A stretch of 64,000 nt of DNA from Mitsuokella sp047974105 (GCF_047974105.1 NZ_JBHYRS010000006.1:80299-144298), one strand, 5' to 3'; shown: positions 52,375 through 61,287, numbered from the stretch's first letter. Numbers and translations: made by a program. The notes: a model not told the origin generated them from the sequence alone.

Positions 52375-54291
52375 TTATCTAGTCAATATGTTCTTTTTTG
52401 CGAGGTACTGCAGGAATTCCGCTGCAGGCATCGGCTTGGCAAAGTAATAGCCCTGCAGCGTATCGCAGCCGAGCCTGCTGAGCTCTTCTACCATCTCTTT
52501 TGTCTCGACCCCTTCGGCCGTCACATGTAGGCCGTAGGATTTGAACGCGCCGATGATGGACGGCAGCAGGCGGTTTTTCTTCTGGAAGTATTCGCGGACG
52601 AGCGTCATGTCGAGCTTGACATCCTTGAACGGCGAACGCGATACGCGGATGAGATTCGAATAGCCTGTGCCAAAATCATCGAGAGAAAATACGGCACCTT
52701 TGGCGATGAGCCGGTCCATATTGCCCTGCAGTTCATCTGGGTAAACAAGTGCCGTTTCCGTTACTTCAAACTTGAAAATATCGAAAGTCAGATGATGACG
52801 GACGGTTATGGCATTCAGACGCTCCGACATGAGATTGTCGCGGCACTGGATGGCCGACAAGTTGACATTCAGCCGCCTGAGACCAAGCTTTTTGATATCA
52901 TGATGCTTGGCAAAGATGCAGACTTTTTCATATACCTGTTCACCGAGCTGCGTAATCGTGCCACTCTGTTCAGCCGTGCGGATAAATACGCTCGGCGGCA
53001 CGAATCCCAGTACCGGGTCGTTCATGCGCGCGAGTACTTCTGCCCCGATCATGCGCTGTTCCCCGACGCCCCAAAGCGGCTGGAAGTAAATTTCGATACT
53101 GTCATCGCGGATGGCGCGGTCGATGGCCTGACGGACCTCCCTCTCATACTCCATCCGCCGGAAGCATTCCGTCCCCATATGTACGACTTCATTCGTCTGT
53201 TCCGCTCGCCTGAGAGAAGATGCCGTATAATCCAGCATATGCGGCAGGATGCCGGGCTCCGGCCGACCGCGATATACCGCATAATGCACATTCAGATAGA
53301 TATTGACATGACTGGCATGCCACGGCAGTTTCATGCGTTCGTTGATTTCGTGGCAGACCTGACGAAAATCGAGGGGCTCTCCCGTAAGAACTAAGAACCG
53401 GCCCTCATCCATATAAGCAACATAACAGTCTGGAAATTTCTGCCGCAGAAAATCTGCAATCAGGCGCAGGCCCTTCGTGGTCTGATGGCCGCCATATAGA
53501 GTCCTGTTTTCTTCAAAATCATTGACCGCAATGGCCAGCAGCGAAAACGGACCTCCCTGATAAAGCTCCCGCAGACAGACATTGGCTGCATCCGCGTTGA
53601 AAAGATTCATCCGGCGGCTGAAGAACAAATCAGGATTCTGGAACGCAAAGAAAATGAGCAGCATCTCAAGCGTGTAAAAGGCGTTCATGACGAGATACGG
53701 ACTGGAGTGCATGCGCACGATATAGCCAAGGCCAATCAAGAGGCAGGAGCCAATAAGCGATACCAATTCCAGCCTTGTCCACACAGTATGGCGAAGCGAA
53801 GCGACGATAAAGCCGGCCGTCAAAATCAGATACAGATAGCCGTTGCCGTAAATCAGCGGGTACAGAGGACCGCTTTTGTAGGCGCCGCTGCCTGCATCGA
53901 GCGAGAAAATCCAGCCTGTCCAGTAAGAAGCAAGCACAATGAGTGTGGTCAAAGCCACGGGCAGGAGTGCAAGGAGGTGCGGCAGTCGCAAGCCAGTACA
54001 TCGCTCACGCACAAGGGCTTCGACAAAGGCAAAATTCAGGAAGGACCGCCATATAAAGCCAAGGAAAAAGACCGCATTGACAAGATACAGCATACCAAGG
54101 GAGAATTCCGCATGACGCATATCCATTTCGGAGGATATGACATCAAAGAGCATAGTGATGACATCCGCTGCCAAGAGACAGCGAAAAGAGAAGTTACGCC
54201 GCGTCGCCAGATAGGTCCGGCTGAACGCAAAAATACAGAGCATGGCGAGTACGATTCCCGCCGCCAACGTAAATTCGTAATGATAGGTCAT
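52375..54291 (-). CDS. Membrane c-di-GMP phosphodiesterase (EAL) with degenerate GGDEF
   Basis: 638 aa. The N-terminal 220 residues carry about seven membrane segments (MTYHYEFTLAAGIVLAMLCI through YTLEMLLIFFAF). A degenerate GGDEF-like domain follows (YMDEGRFLVLTGEP in place of GGDEF). The EAL domain (about 385-630) has GAEVLARM (EVL variant), NVNLSAIQ, FEVTET, LDDFGTGYSN, KDVKLDM, AEGVETKEM and LQGYYFAKPMP; catalytic Glu, Asp and Lys are present, so it is probably active. It would degrade c-di-GMP at the membrane in response to an unknown signal. Confidence 0.92.
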   Translation of the reverse strand: MTYHYEFTLAAGIVLAMLCIFAFSRTYLATRRNFSFRCLLAADVITMLFDVISSEMDMRHAEFSLGMLYLVNAVFFLGFIWRSFLNFAFVEALVRERCTGLRLPHLLALLPVALTTLIVLASYWTGWIFSLDAGSGAYKSGPLYPLIYGNGYLYLILTAGFIVASLRHTVWTRLELVSLIGSCLLIGLGYIVRMHSSPYLVMNAFYTLEMLLIFFAFQNPDLFFSRRMNLFNADAANVCLRELYQGGPFSLLAIAVNDFEENRTLYGGHQTTKGLRLIADFLRQKFPDCYVAYMDEGRFLVLTGEPLDFRQVCHEINERMKLPWHASHVNIYLNVHYAVYRGRPEPGILPHMLDYTASSLRRAEQTNEVVHMGTECFRRMEYEREVRQAIDRAIRDDSIEIYFQPLWGVGEQRMIGAEVLARMNDPVLGFVPPSVFIRTAEQSGTITQLGEQVYEKVCIFAKHHDIKKLGLRRLNVNLSAIQCRDNLMSERLNAITVRHHLTFDIFKFEVTETALVYPDELQGNMDRLIAKGAVFSLDDFGTGYSNLIRVSRSPFKDVKLDMTLVREYFQKKNRLLPSIIGAFKSYGLHVTAEGVETKEMVEELSRLGCDTLQGYYFAKPMPAAEFLQYLAKKNILTR

Positions 54292-54435
54292 TTTTCCCTC
54301 TATTCAGATGTAACAGCAACTCGGAAGAAAAAAGATCATTCATTGGTTCCCCGTCGGGCAAACGCCCGAAATTGAATCCATTATATCATAGAGGGATGCC
54401 TCTTTCGAGTGCTGTTTCTCACAGATTTCCCTTTT

Positions 54436-55746
54436 TTAGTAATCTTCGTCCCATGCGTTGATGAAGACTGGCTCTTTCTCGAGCATGGCCAGCTGCTCCG
54501 GGGTAAAGTGCTGTCTGTCGATGACGGCTTCATAGACGAATTCTTTGAAGTATTTTTCGGAGCAGACGAAATAGCCCTTCTCCCCGACTTCCTCGCCCCA
54601 CGAATTCTCGATTTTCCAGCGGTCCGGCCTTCCGTCAGCGTCAAAGTGGACACCGGTCAGGAGCATCGCGTGGTTGGCCGAACTGCTGTTGTATTCGAGA
54701 CGTTTGCCCTTGGGCATGGCCGTCGAAAAGCCGCCAAGCAGTGCCTCATATTTGACGCTGTCAGGGTCCCAGACACCTTCCTTGCGCGCGCCGAACGCAC
54801 CGGCATCACAGGCAAACCAGATGGCCTGACCGGCCTTTAATTGCTTGACACAGAGCTCTTCGAGGGCTTCCTGCGCAAGATTCAGGGCCTTCATATCGCG
54901 GCCCGTCATATTCTCAACGGCATGAAACTGAATCGGCGTATCAAGCGGCTTATCCGCCGTCGGCTCGTTGATGACAGCCGTATAGTCACGCAGGGAAATG
55001 CCGACGTATTTTTCATAGAATGCTTTTGGCGTCAGGCCGCGTTCCTCATGATAGTTCCCATCTTTATCGCGGTAGGCAAAGTCAAATTCCTGTACCGGTT
55101 GGCCAAAGGCGATGCACTGAGCCTTGTAGACTTCGGCCATCATCTCGTGCTTGCGCGCATACGGGTCCTTCCCTGCCTTGACGAGTTCCCGCAGCTCCAT
55201 GGCATCTTTGCGCAGAAGCTGATTGATTGCTGCAACAAAACGTGCTGTGTGCTCCGACTGATACGTCTCGGGCTGAACCTGTTTCGGCACGACGCCGTAT
55301 TTTTCGATGATGTCCACGGCTTCCGACCAGTAGCCGCCATCCGTCATGCCGCGCAGGACATACTGCATAAGCTGTCCTTTGATTGGCTCTTCTGCGTGTT
55401 CAATGACCATTTCGAGGAAGTTATTGGCCTTTTCAAGCTTGTCATAGAACGACAGATAGTTCTGCGACAGCTCAAAATGCTCAAGATTACACTGCTCCGC
55501 AACCTTTTCGCGCAGGATATTGAGAGCCGCAAACAGCCAGCAGCGGCCCGACTTCTGCTGTGCCGTGATGCCGCGCGTCTTTACCTCAACCGAAAAAGCG
55601 CCCTTGAGCTTTGCCGCGGCCTCCGGCACATAGGCAAGATCCGCCATATCGGCTTTGGAGAGAGCCGCATGCAGAGTCTGCGCTGCTTCGTCGGCCGCAT
55701 AATCCTGCTGAAACTGCTGTAATACATTTTCTGTGATATCCTTCAT
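54436..55746 (-). CDS. pepC: Aminopeptidase C (bleomycin-hydrolase family)
   Basis: 436 aa, the normal length. Papain-like catalytic residues: Cys in QKSGRCWLFAALNILR (about residue 70), His in SSANHAMLLTGVHFD and Asn in KIENSWGEEVGEKGYF. The C-terminus (KEPVFINAWDEDY) matches the family's self-inhibitory tail. The cytoplasmic hexamer removes amino acids from peptides. Start has GAGGCGATT. Single gene. Confidence 0.93.
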   Translation of the reverse strand: MKDITENVLQQFQQDYAADEAAQTLHAALSKADMADLAYVPEAAAKLKGAFSVEVKTRGITAQQKSGRCWLFAALNILREKVAEQCNLEHFELSQNYLSFYDKLEKANNFLEMVIEHAEEPIKGQLMQYVLRGMTDGGYWSEAVDIIEKYGVVPKQVQPETYQSEHTARFVAAINQLLRKDAMELRELVKAGKDPYARKHEMMAEVYKAQCIAFGQPVQEFDFAYRDKDGNYHEERGLTPKAFYEKYVGISLRDYTAVINEPTADKPLDTPIQFHAVENMTGRDMKALNLAQEALEELCVKQLKAGQAIWFACDAGAFGARKEGVWDPDSVKYEALLGGFSTAMPKGKRLEYNSSSANHAMLLTGVHFDADGRPDRWKIENSWGEEVGEKGYFVCSEKYFKEFVYEAVIDRQHFTPEQLAMLEKEPVFINAWDEDY

Positions 55747-55833
55747 AAAAATCGCCTCGTAAGCTTGTGTGAGTTAAAAAACATTTTCCTGCACATCGCG
55801 GGATACTGCAGGGACTTCTCTAGGAGTTTTCCT

Positions 55834-56169
55834 TCAGTCTACACCGGGCCAGTGTTCGACAAATTGGATCTTGATGTCCGGAAAACTGTTGACATATTGA
55901 ATCGTGAAATCTTCGCCGTAATCGACGAACTGCCACTCGCCGATGTCATCGGGGAAATGCTCGACGACCTTGACGCGCAGATCCGGAAAACTGTTGACGA
56001 CCTGCACCTTGATATCCGCATTGTATTCGACGACTTTGACTTTGCCGGCAAGACGGATGCCGTTGTAATAACCATCCTGACTGATTGGGGAAGATGCAGA
56101 CGCCGGTATGGCCATGACGAAAATCAGCAGCATTGTGAGCATGCCAATGAGATTGATTTTCTTCCACAT
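55834..56169 (-). CDS. Small secreted protein with repeated V-x-x-FPD motifs
   Basis: 111 aa. Signal peptide: MWKKINLIGMLTMLLIFVMA, cut near SASS. The mature part consists of short repeats: VVEYNADIKVQVVNSFPD, LRVKVVEHFPDD, FVDYGEDFTIQYVNSFPD, IKIQFVEHWPGVD. Each repeat has the V-(N/E)-x-F/W-P pattern. A beta-strand repeat arrangement of this kind recalls the small knotted '7(1) septoil' family from memory, at low confidence. Two copies of AAAAGTATAATCTT upstream (56192, 56315) hold possible minus-strand promoters. Function unknown. Confidence 0.65.
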   Translation of the reverse strand: MWKKINLIGMLTMLLIFVMAIPASASSPISQDGYYNGIRLAGKVKVVEYNADIKVQVVNSFPDLRVKVVEHFPDDIGEWQFVDYGEDFTIQYVNSFPDIKIQFVEHWPGVD

Positions 56170-56509
56170 AAAACACTTCTCCCCTTTCTAAAAAAGTATA
56201 ATCTTTATGACTTTTGGATGAGATTTTATCGTTTGTCGATTTCTTACAGAATAGTTCGCTATTTCCTATAAATTTTCCTCTTTCCAGCGAAAAAACACTG
56301 GTTTTCATTCATAAAAGTATAATCTTAAATGAACATATTCATAAAATGATTTTGTAATATTTATGAATAAAATATCGTAAAAAAATCAGGCATTCAATAA
56401 GGTGTACCTTTTTGAATGCCTTCGCTTGATTTTCTTTGAAGTTTTGCTGATGCACTTTAGTCAAGTATGTTTTAGTAAAATATGTTTGACTAAAACAATC
56501 AGCAAAAAT
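56170..56509. other. Intergenic region with several inverted repeats
   Basis: It holds a 14-bp direct repeat AAAAGTATAATCTT (56192-56205 and about 56315-56328), an ATTCATAAA/TTTATGAAT inverted repeat (about 56338-56370), a hairpin GGCATTCAA/TTGAATGCC (56389-56420) that ends the tag message on the minus strand, and TTTAGTCAA/TTGACTAAA (56456-56494). No coding frame is supported. Confidence 0.55.
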
Positions 56510-57079
56510 TTACGATTCCTTCCTATTATATAGAAAGCATTCCGGCAAATGCGCGTTGATGAGTCCGGCAGCCTGCAGATATGACTGGATCGTCGTGGAG
56601 CCGACAAATTTCATACCGCGCTTTTTGAGATCCTTCGAAAGGGCATCCGAAATCGATGAAGTCGTGCTGACATGGTCGTAGATGACTTTGCCATCGGTCC
56701 ACTGCCAAAGATATTTTGAGAAGCTGCCGTACTCCTCGGCAATCTTTCGGAACACGCGGGCATTGCCAATCGCGGCTTCAATCTTGCGGCGATGGCGGAT
56801 AATGGCAGGATTTGCTGCCAGCTGGTCGACATCTTCCTCGGTAAAATCACAGACCTTGTCCAAGTCGAATCCTGCAAAGGCCTGACGAAAGCCCTCTCGT
56901 TTATTTAAGACGCATTCCCACGAAAGCCCTGCCTGAAAGCATTCCAATAAAAGCAGCTCAAAGAGCTTCTTGTCATCGTGAACAGGCACGCCCCATTCCT
57001 CATCGTGATAGCGCACATAGCGCTCATTTTTCGGGTTGGCCCAGAAGCAGCGCTCTTTTCCATCCTGCCATACGGTCAT
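56510..57079 (-). CDS. tag: DNA-3-methyladenine glycosylase I
   Basis: 189 aa. The family pattern is complete: RCFWANPKNERYVRYHDEEWG, VPVHDDKKLFELLLLECFQ, AGLSWECVLNKREGFRQAF and the helix-hairpin end with GMKFVGSTTIQSYLQAAGL, IN-H. The monofunctional base-excision enzyme removes 3-methyladenine from alkylated DNA. It normally has a zinc site formed by residues of both ends (here C, H). Single gene. Together with ogt at 61547 it gives the window two alkylation repair functions. Confidence 0.94.
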   Translation of the reverse strand: MTVWQDGKERCFWANPKNERYVRYHDEEWGVPVHDDKKLFELLLLECFQAGLSWECVLNKREGFRQAFAGFDLDKVCDFTEEDVDQLAANPAIIRHRRKIEAAIGNARVFRKIAEEYGSFSKYLWQWTDGKVIYDHVSTTSSISDALSKDLKKRGMKFVGSTTIQSYLQAAGLINAHLPECFLYNRKES

Positions 57080-57382
57080 ATCGCACTCCGCCTTTCTTTT
57101 TCTATCATTATATCATTGTACCATTCGGCGGCTTTCGCTGCATACGAAATTTTCGCAGACCGCACAGTTCAGCCGCTTAGCTGCTGGACATTTTGTCTGA
57201 AAACTGCTATAATAACATTTGTGATAGATGCATGGCATTCACCATGCGCTTCCAAAACTTTATATAGAGAATGCGGACATGCTTCCGCCTGTTTAATTAG
57301 ATGAATCGATGAGCAGGCTCGAAGTATGTCTTTTTGTTTGCTCAAAATGCCAAATCATCATCTATATAAGGAGGCTTTCCGC
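57080..57382 (+). promoter_or_regulatory. Promoter and long leader before the unknown paralogue pair
   Basis: TGGACA (57185-57190), 17-base spacer, TATAAT (57108-equivalent, 57208-57213) make a clear promoter about 165 bases before the first paralogue start. The leader has hairpins GCATGG/CCATGC (about 57230-57248) and GCGGA/TCCGC (about 57275-57290). No other gene fits. Confidence 0.6.
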
Positions 57383-58204
57383 ATGGGAAATGACTACACA
57401 ACCTGTTATAAGATCAAAGGGAATTCCGAGGGGATGCGCCGGCTCGTACGCATCGTCCACCGCATCCTGCGCTGGCGCGGCTCTTACGAGCAGTACTGGC
57501 GCCATCCGTGGGACCCGGAGAGAATTTATGGCCCCAGCTGCCGCGAGTCGCAGATTCAGCTCATCTGCCTCGCGATGCTGCATGACATCGACGAGCAGGA
57601 CCTGCAGGAGTTGCCGGACGGACAGAGCCTGCTGACATTTTGGACGGAAACGCACAACGGCCCCATCGTCTGGCCGTGGTACGAGCTCACCGAGCGTTAC
57701 GTGCCGGACGCGGAAATCTGGTATTACACCGAAGACATCTGGGGCAGCGATGTTTACACCAACGACATCTGCAAAAGATACTTCCCCCATGATTATGTTC
57801 TCTGTCTCCAAGGAGACAAACAATCGCATACGCCTGAGCTCGACCGCCTGCGCAGTGAAATTGCAAAGCCGCAGTTTTACCGCGAATGGCCGGCCGAGCG
57901 TCAGGATTACATCTCCTACTGGACGACAAGGGAACTTGCAGAGCTGCTGCGAAGGGTCCTCAGGCTTTCGCCAAAAGCCTATGTCGATGTGCCCAAAATC
58001 ATGGAGCACAAGGCAAAGGAATGGCAAAAGCAGGGACTTTCCCTTCTCTGGGAACCCATCAGGCGCCTACGGCAGCAGGAAAGTCCCTGTGATGACTGCC
58101 TGCAGCGTTCCTCGCTTTGGGAAGAAAACTTCCGGCTTGAAGAGCAGCGCAGCGCTCTTGAACGGCTGCTTGAGGAGCTGCAGCAGGCTGGCCGGCAGGA
58201 TTAA
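57383..58204 (+). CDS. Unknown protein, first of a tandem paralogue pair
   Basis: 273 aa from ATG 57383 after AGGAGG. The N-terminal part YKIKGNSEGMRRLVRIVHRI, LRWRGSYEQYW looks like a ferredoxin-like fold of the DUF1281/YubB kind. Central segments IWYYTEDIWGSDVYTND and ICKRYFPHDYVLCLQ match the next gene (58308) closely. The C-terminus has a CDDC-type pair and a leucine-rich coiled coil (LEEQRSALERLLEELQQA). No catalytic motif is recognised. The pair may arise by duplication and might form a hetero-oligomer. Function unknown. Confidence 0.7.
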   Translation: MGNDYTTCYKIKGNSEGMRRLVRIVHRILRWRGSYEQYWRHPWDPERIYGPSCRESQIQLICLAMLHDIDEQDLQELPDGQSLLTFWTETHNGPIVWPWYELTERYVPDAEIWYYTEDIWGSDVYTNDICKRYFPHDYVLCLQGDKQSHTPELDRLRSEIAKPQFYREWPAERQDYISYWTTRELAELLRRVLRLSPKAYVDVPKIMEHKAKEWQKQGLSLLWEPIRRLRQQESPCDDCLQRSSLWEENFRLEEQRSALERLLEELQQAGRQD

Positions 58205-58217
58205 AGTATTCCGAAGG

Positions 58218-58260
58218 CACAAAGCCTCATCCCTCATCCTTATCCTTTGAGGCTTTGCAC
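58218..58260. repeat. Hairpin between the paralogue genes
   Basis: CACAAAGCCTCA/TGAGGCTTTGCA stem with a loop of about 18 bases; no long T run follows, so it may attenuate rather than end the message. Confidence 0.6.
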
Positions 58261-58307
58261 CTTTGCTAAAAATCTATACAGGTTGTCTATTTTAAGGAGG
58301 AATCTTC

Positions 58308-59219
58308 ATGAACCGCATCTATCACATCACCTTCAAAATGGAAGGGCCAAAGGCTGAAGTCCTGCGCTTGACGCGCCTCTTGCACCGCATCACGGCTTGG
58401 CGCGGCGAGCTTTTTGACTGGCTTCGCCGTCATCCTGACGTGTCAGGAAAAAGCCGTGGGCCGCTCTCAGAAATCGCCACAACACTTCAGTCCAACGTCA
58501 CAAACCGCAGTGTCGAGGCCCTGTCGGATGGCTGGCAGGTCCTGACGCTGGAAGTCCTTCAGGAATATCCGGAGGCCTTCGCCAATACGTACTTTTGGGA
58601 GCTGCTCCAGCAGCGCTTCCTGCCGGATGGCACGTGTTACTACCGCGTCACCGATATCGAACACCGCCGCATCTGCACAAACGATGTGTACGGCAAATAC
58701 TTCCCCGAAACCTACATGCTCTGTGTCCTGCATGATGCAGGCTGGAAAAACGACGAACTCGACTCCATACGCAGGGAACTCCTGCAGGACAAGTACCGCT
58801 GCTGCGGCCGAAAAGGCCAGACAATGTATCTTTCCTACTGGGATGTCAATTCCCTGCGCTGGGTCCTGTGCGAAATTCTCGGCCTGCGGCGCCGTGTCCC
58901 GATTGATGAACGCCGCGTCCTCTGGCAAAAAGCCTGGGAATGGGCCACGGACTTCGGTTTCACGCTCATCTGGGGCATCGTCGAACGGCGGGCCCCAGAG
59001 AAACTGCTTCCCTGCCGCCACTGCCGCAAAATCCGCGACCTGCAGGCCGAGAACGAGCAGCTGCGTGGCGAAATTGCCGTGCTGCGCCAGCGCGTCCGGA
59101 ATGAAATCCACAAACTCCAGCGCAAGGCCGAAGAAAGCCTAAATCCGTCCCCGAAGCTCATCTGCGAGCTCGAGAAAGGTCAGCAGGCACTTCGCAGACT
59201 GGATGACTTTTCGGCCTGA
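58308..59219 (+). CDS. Unknown protein, second of a tandem paralogue pair
   Basis: 303 aa. Start IYHITFKMEGPKAEVLRLTR, LLHRITAWRGE resembles the start of the gene at 57383. Shared segments: YYRVTDIEHRRICTNDVYG and KYFPETYMLCVLH. The Cys pairs (CRHCRKIRD) and a coiled coil (LQAENEQLRGEIAVLRQRV) stand at the C-terminus as in the partner. It lies about 100 bases behind the first paralogue, with AAGGAGGAATC before the ATG. Function unknown. Confidence 0.7.
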   Translation: MNRIYHITFKMEGPKAEVLRLTRLLHRITAWRGELFDWLRRHPDVSGKSRGPLSEIATTLQSNVTNRSVEALSDGWQVLTLEVLQEYPEAFANTYFWELLQQRFLPDGTCYYRVTDIEHRRICTNDVYGKYFPETYMLCVLHDAGWKNDELDSIRRELLQDKYRCCGRKGQTMYLSYWDVNSLRWVLCEILGLRRRVPIDERRVLWQKAWEWATDFGFTLIWGIVERRAPEKLLPCRHCRKIRDLQAENEQLRGEIAVLRQRVRNEIHKLQRKAEESLNPSPKLICELEKGQQALRRLDDFSA

Positions 59220-59227
59220 CAAGACGC

Positions 59228-59271
59228 AGGGGCATGCCGCTAACTTGGCAGCATGTCCCTGTTATTTTTTT
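59228..59271. terminator. Terminator after the paralogue pair
   Basis: AGGGGCATGC/GCATGTCCCT stem (G-U pairs allowed) followed by TTTTTTT. Confidence 0.75.
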
Positions 59272-59388
59272 ACCTACCAATAAAACGTTCCCCGCGATAT
59301 AATGAATTTATAGCGCATTTATTTGCGTGACGACAGTTTATTGATTGATTTTTTTACGATTAACAGTCAGCATAGAGAGGAATCCATC

Positions 59389-59826
59389 ATGATATATGAT
59401 TTAACACGCTTTTTAAAAGCACAGGAAAATGATTACGATACTGCTCTTGCGGAAATTAGAGCCGGCCATAAGCGTTCGCATTGGATTTGGTACATTTTCC
59501 CACAAGTCAAAGGACTTGGTATGAGTGCAATGTCCGATTTCTACGGGCTTGATGGTATTGGCGAAGCGAAAGCTTATCTTGATAATGATATTTTGAGGAA
59601 ACGACTGCTGGAAATCAGCAAAGCGCTTTTGTCTTTGCAGGCAAATGACGCGACAGAAGTCATGGGATACCCAGACGACATGAAACTTCATTCATCGATG
59701 ACAATCTTCCACCTTGCCGCGCCCGATGAGCCTGTGTTCCGAGCTGTGCTTGATAAATTCTTTGCAGGAAAGTTAGACAAAAATACCTTGGCACTTTGTC
59801 AGGAAAACACGGAGGGAAATTTATGA
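59389..59826 (+). CDS. DUF1810 protein
   Basis: 145 aa from ATG 59389 after AGAGAGGAATCC; the frame is open further upstream without a site. The DUF1810 pattern is intact: LTRFLKAQENDYDTALAEI, GHKRSHWIWYIFPQVKGLG, MGYPDDMKLHSSMTIFHLA. The biochemical role is unknown; related proteins occur near NADAR or ADP-ribose genes. It overlaps the deformylase-like gene by four bases (ATGA), so the two are translated together. Confidence 0.88.
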   Translation: MIYDLTRFLKAQENDYDTALAEIRAGHKRSHWIWYIFPQVKGLGMSAMSDFYGLDGIGEAKAYLDNDILRKRLLEISKALLSLQANDATEVMGYPDDMKLHSSMTIFHLAAPDEPVFRAVLDKFFAGKLDKNTLALCQENTEGNL

Positions 59827-60233
59827 TTCGAGAAATCATGCGGGATACATTTTTCCTGCAACAAAAATCCATACCAGCCACGCCGCTCGACAAGCCGATT
59901 GCCATGGACCTTCTTGACACGCTCAAGTCCCATGCCGATGAATGCGTCGGCATGGCCGCGAATATGATTGGCGTGGTAAAATGTATCATCGCGGTCAATC
60001 TGGGACCGGTAAACATGGTCATGTTCAATCCCAAAATCACGAAACAAAAAGGTCCTTATAAAACGGCAGAAGGCTGTCTTTCGCTCACCGGCCAGCGCAA
60101 CACACAGCGCTACAAAAAAATCGAAGTCGAATTCCAAGATATGGATTTCCAAAAACAAAAATTGACTTTCAATGGCTTTCCAGCGCAGATTATCCAGCAC
60201 GAAATCGACCATCTTCAGGGCATCCTGATTTGA
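59823..60233 (+). CDS. Peptide-deformylase-like protein
   Basis: 136 aa, shorter than normal Def (about 165). Motif II EGCLS and motif III QHEIDHLQG (with the catalytic HExxH) are intact, so Cys and both His metal ligands are kept. Motif I, usually GxGLAAxQ, reads CVGMAANMIG with Asn at the position of the conserved Gln. The short form without extra C-terminal helix is typical of secondary deformylase-like proteins. Start overlaps the DUF1810 stop. It may remove formyl groups from a special substrate rather than serve general translation. Confidence 0.85.
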   Translation: MIREIMRDTFFLQQKSIPATPLDKPIAMDLLDTLKSHADECVGMAANMIGVVKCIIAVNLGPVNMVMFNPKITKQKGPYKTAEGCLSLTGQRNTQRYKKIEVEFQDMDFQKQKLTFNGFPAQIIQHEIDHLQGILI

Positions 60234-60248
60234 TCGTTTTGGATGCGG

Positions 60249-60295
60249 CAAAAAAGGCAGAAGACTCACGGACCGTGAGTACTTCTGCCTTTTTG
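60249..60295. terminator. Bidirectional terminator
   Basis: AAAAAGGCAGAAG/CTTCTGCCTTTTT with an inner ACTCACGG/CCGTGAGT stem, between the deformylase-like gene and the convergent zinc-ribbon gene. Confidence 0.85.
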
Positions 60296-60330
60296 TGGGA
60301 AGGGTGGTTTGCTTTTATCTATCTATGTCA

Positions 60331-60558
60331 TCAGCCGTTATTCGGATTCCAGCTGCTCATACCCATGGGCTCAATCGGATGGGCCTGGCTCAAGGGCGCG
60401 CCGCAGTTTGGGCAGCCCTTGCCCTCGCCGCAGGTATCACAGTAGAGCGTGCCGCAGTTGCTGCATTCATAGAGGAGCTCGTCCTGCTGAGCCGTCTCCT
60501 CTGCGCCGCAGTAGGCACACGAGTTCTGTTCGTTCTGCTGATTTTTTACTTCTGCCAT
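60331..60558 (-). CDS. Small double zinc-ribbon protein
   Basis: 75 aa from the ATG at 60558 (downstream of AAAGGACGTG). Cys pairs: CAYCG (about residue 14), CSNCGTLYCDTCG and KGCPNCG form one or two zinc ribbons. The tail is Pro/Met/Asn-rich. It follows the scdA gene by 33 bases on the same strand, so it is probably co-transcribed. Function unknown; possibly a nucleic-acid or protein-binding adaptor. Confidence 0.75.
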   Translation of the reverse strand: MAEVKNQQNEQNSCAYCGAEETAQQDELLYECSNCGTLYCDTCGEGKGCPNCGAPLSQAHPIEPMGMSSWNPNNG

Positions 60559-60591
60559 GATATGGTCACGTCCTTTCAAGTTCTCTTACTT

Positions 60592-61287
60592 TTATTCCTG
60601 CTCTGCATATTCCGGGAAGGCGATGGAGTTTTCTTTGAAGATGTGGATGAAGATATCATCGAACAGGCTCTCCATGACCTGATACGTGCGCTGGAAGGTC
60701 GGGCAGGCGTCAGCCGGCGGCGTAAAGTTGTCCGTGAGCTGATAGATTTCCTTGATAATATCGCCGGCCCCCGTGTGCTCATCTTCGAGAGATTTGACAT
60801 AATCGAGCGTCACCTTGTCCGGATGCGGATTCTGGCGCATCAGCGGGAAGACCAGGCGCTCTTCTTTGGCGAAGTGCTCTTCCAGCTCGGCCTTGAGCCC
60901 TGCATAGAGGTGATGCAGCTTCGTGAGCATCTCGCCGTGGTGCGGGTAATGGACGATGAGGATTTTATTGAGCAGCTCTTCCGTCTCGGCCATGAGCTGA
61001 CGGTCCGTGACATGGTGCGTCGCTTCGAGGTCGTCGAGCATGTCGTTGACGGAAAGTTCCTTGAAGGAGTCAATATCTTCGTGAACATCGGCATGCGCCG
61101 TCGGACGGGCTGCGACTTCATTGAGCTCTTTGAGGAACTTGTCGACGTCCATGCCCTTTTCCTTGATGGCAATCGCGATAGCGTCGTGGCCGCCGCAGCA
61201 GTAGTCGAGGTGCAGATTATTAAGGAAACCAATCGTGTTCGGATGATCCTTTACCACCTGTGCCAGAGTCATATCTTTCGTAATCAT
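60592..61287 (-). CDS. scdA: Iron-sulfur cluster repair di-iron protein ScdA/YtfE
   Basis: 231 aa. The N-terminal DUF542 segment has HLDYCCGGHDAI (about residue 30; the conserved Cys pair). The C-terminal hemerythrin-like bundle supplies His/Glu ligands: HYPHHGEMLTKLHHLY, HFAKEERLVFPLM, EDEHTGAGDI. It repairs iron-sulfur clusters damaged by nitric oxide or oxygen in the cytoplasm. It is first of a two-gene unit with the small zinc-ribbon gene. A clear site GGAGCGATACG precedes the start. Confidence 0.93.
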   Translation of the reverse strand: MITKDMTLAQVVKDHPNTIGFLNNLHLDYCCGGHDAIAIAIKEKGMDVDKFLKELNEVAARPTAHADVHEDIDSFKELSVNDMLDDLEATHHVTDRQLMAETEELLNKILIVHYPHHGEMLTKLHHLYAGLKAELEEHFAKEERLVFPLMRQNPHPDKVTLDYVKSLEDEHTGAGDIIKEIYQLTDNFTPPADACPTFQRTYQVMESLFDDIFIHIFKENSIAFPEYAEQE

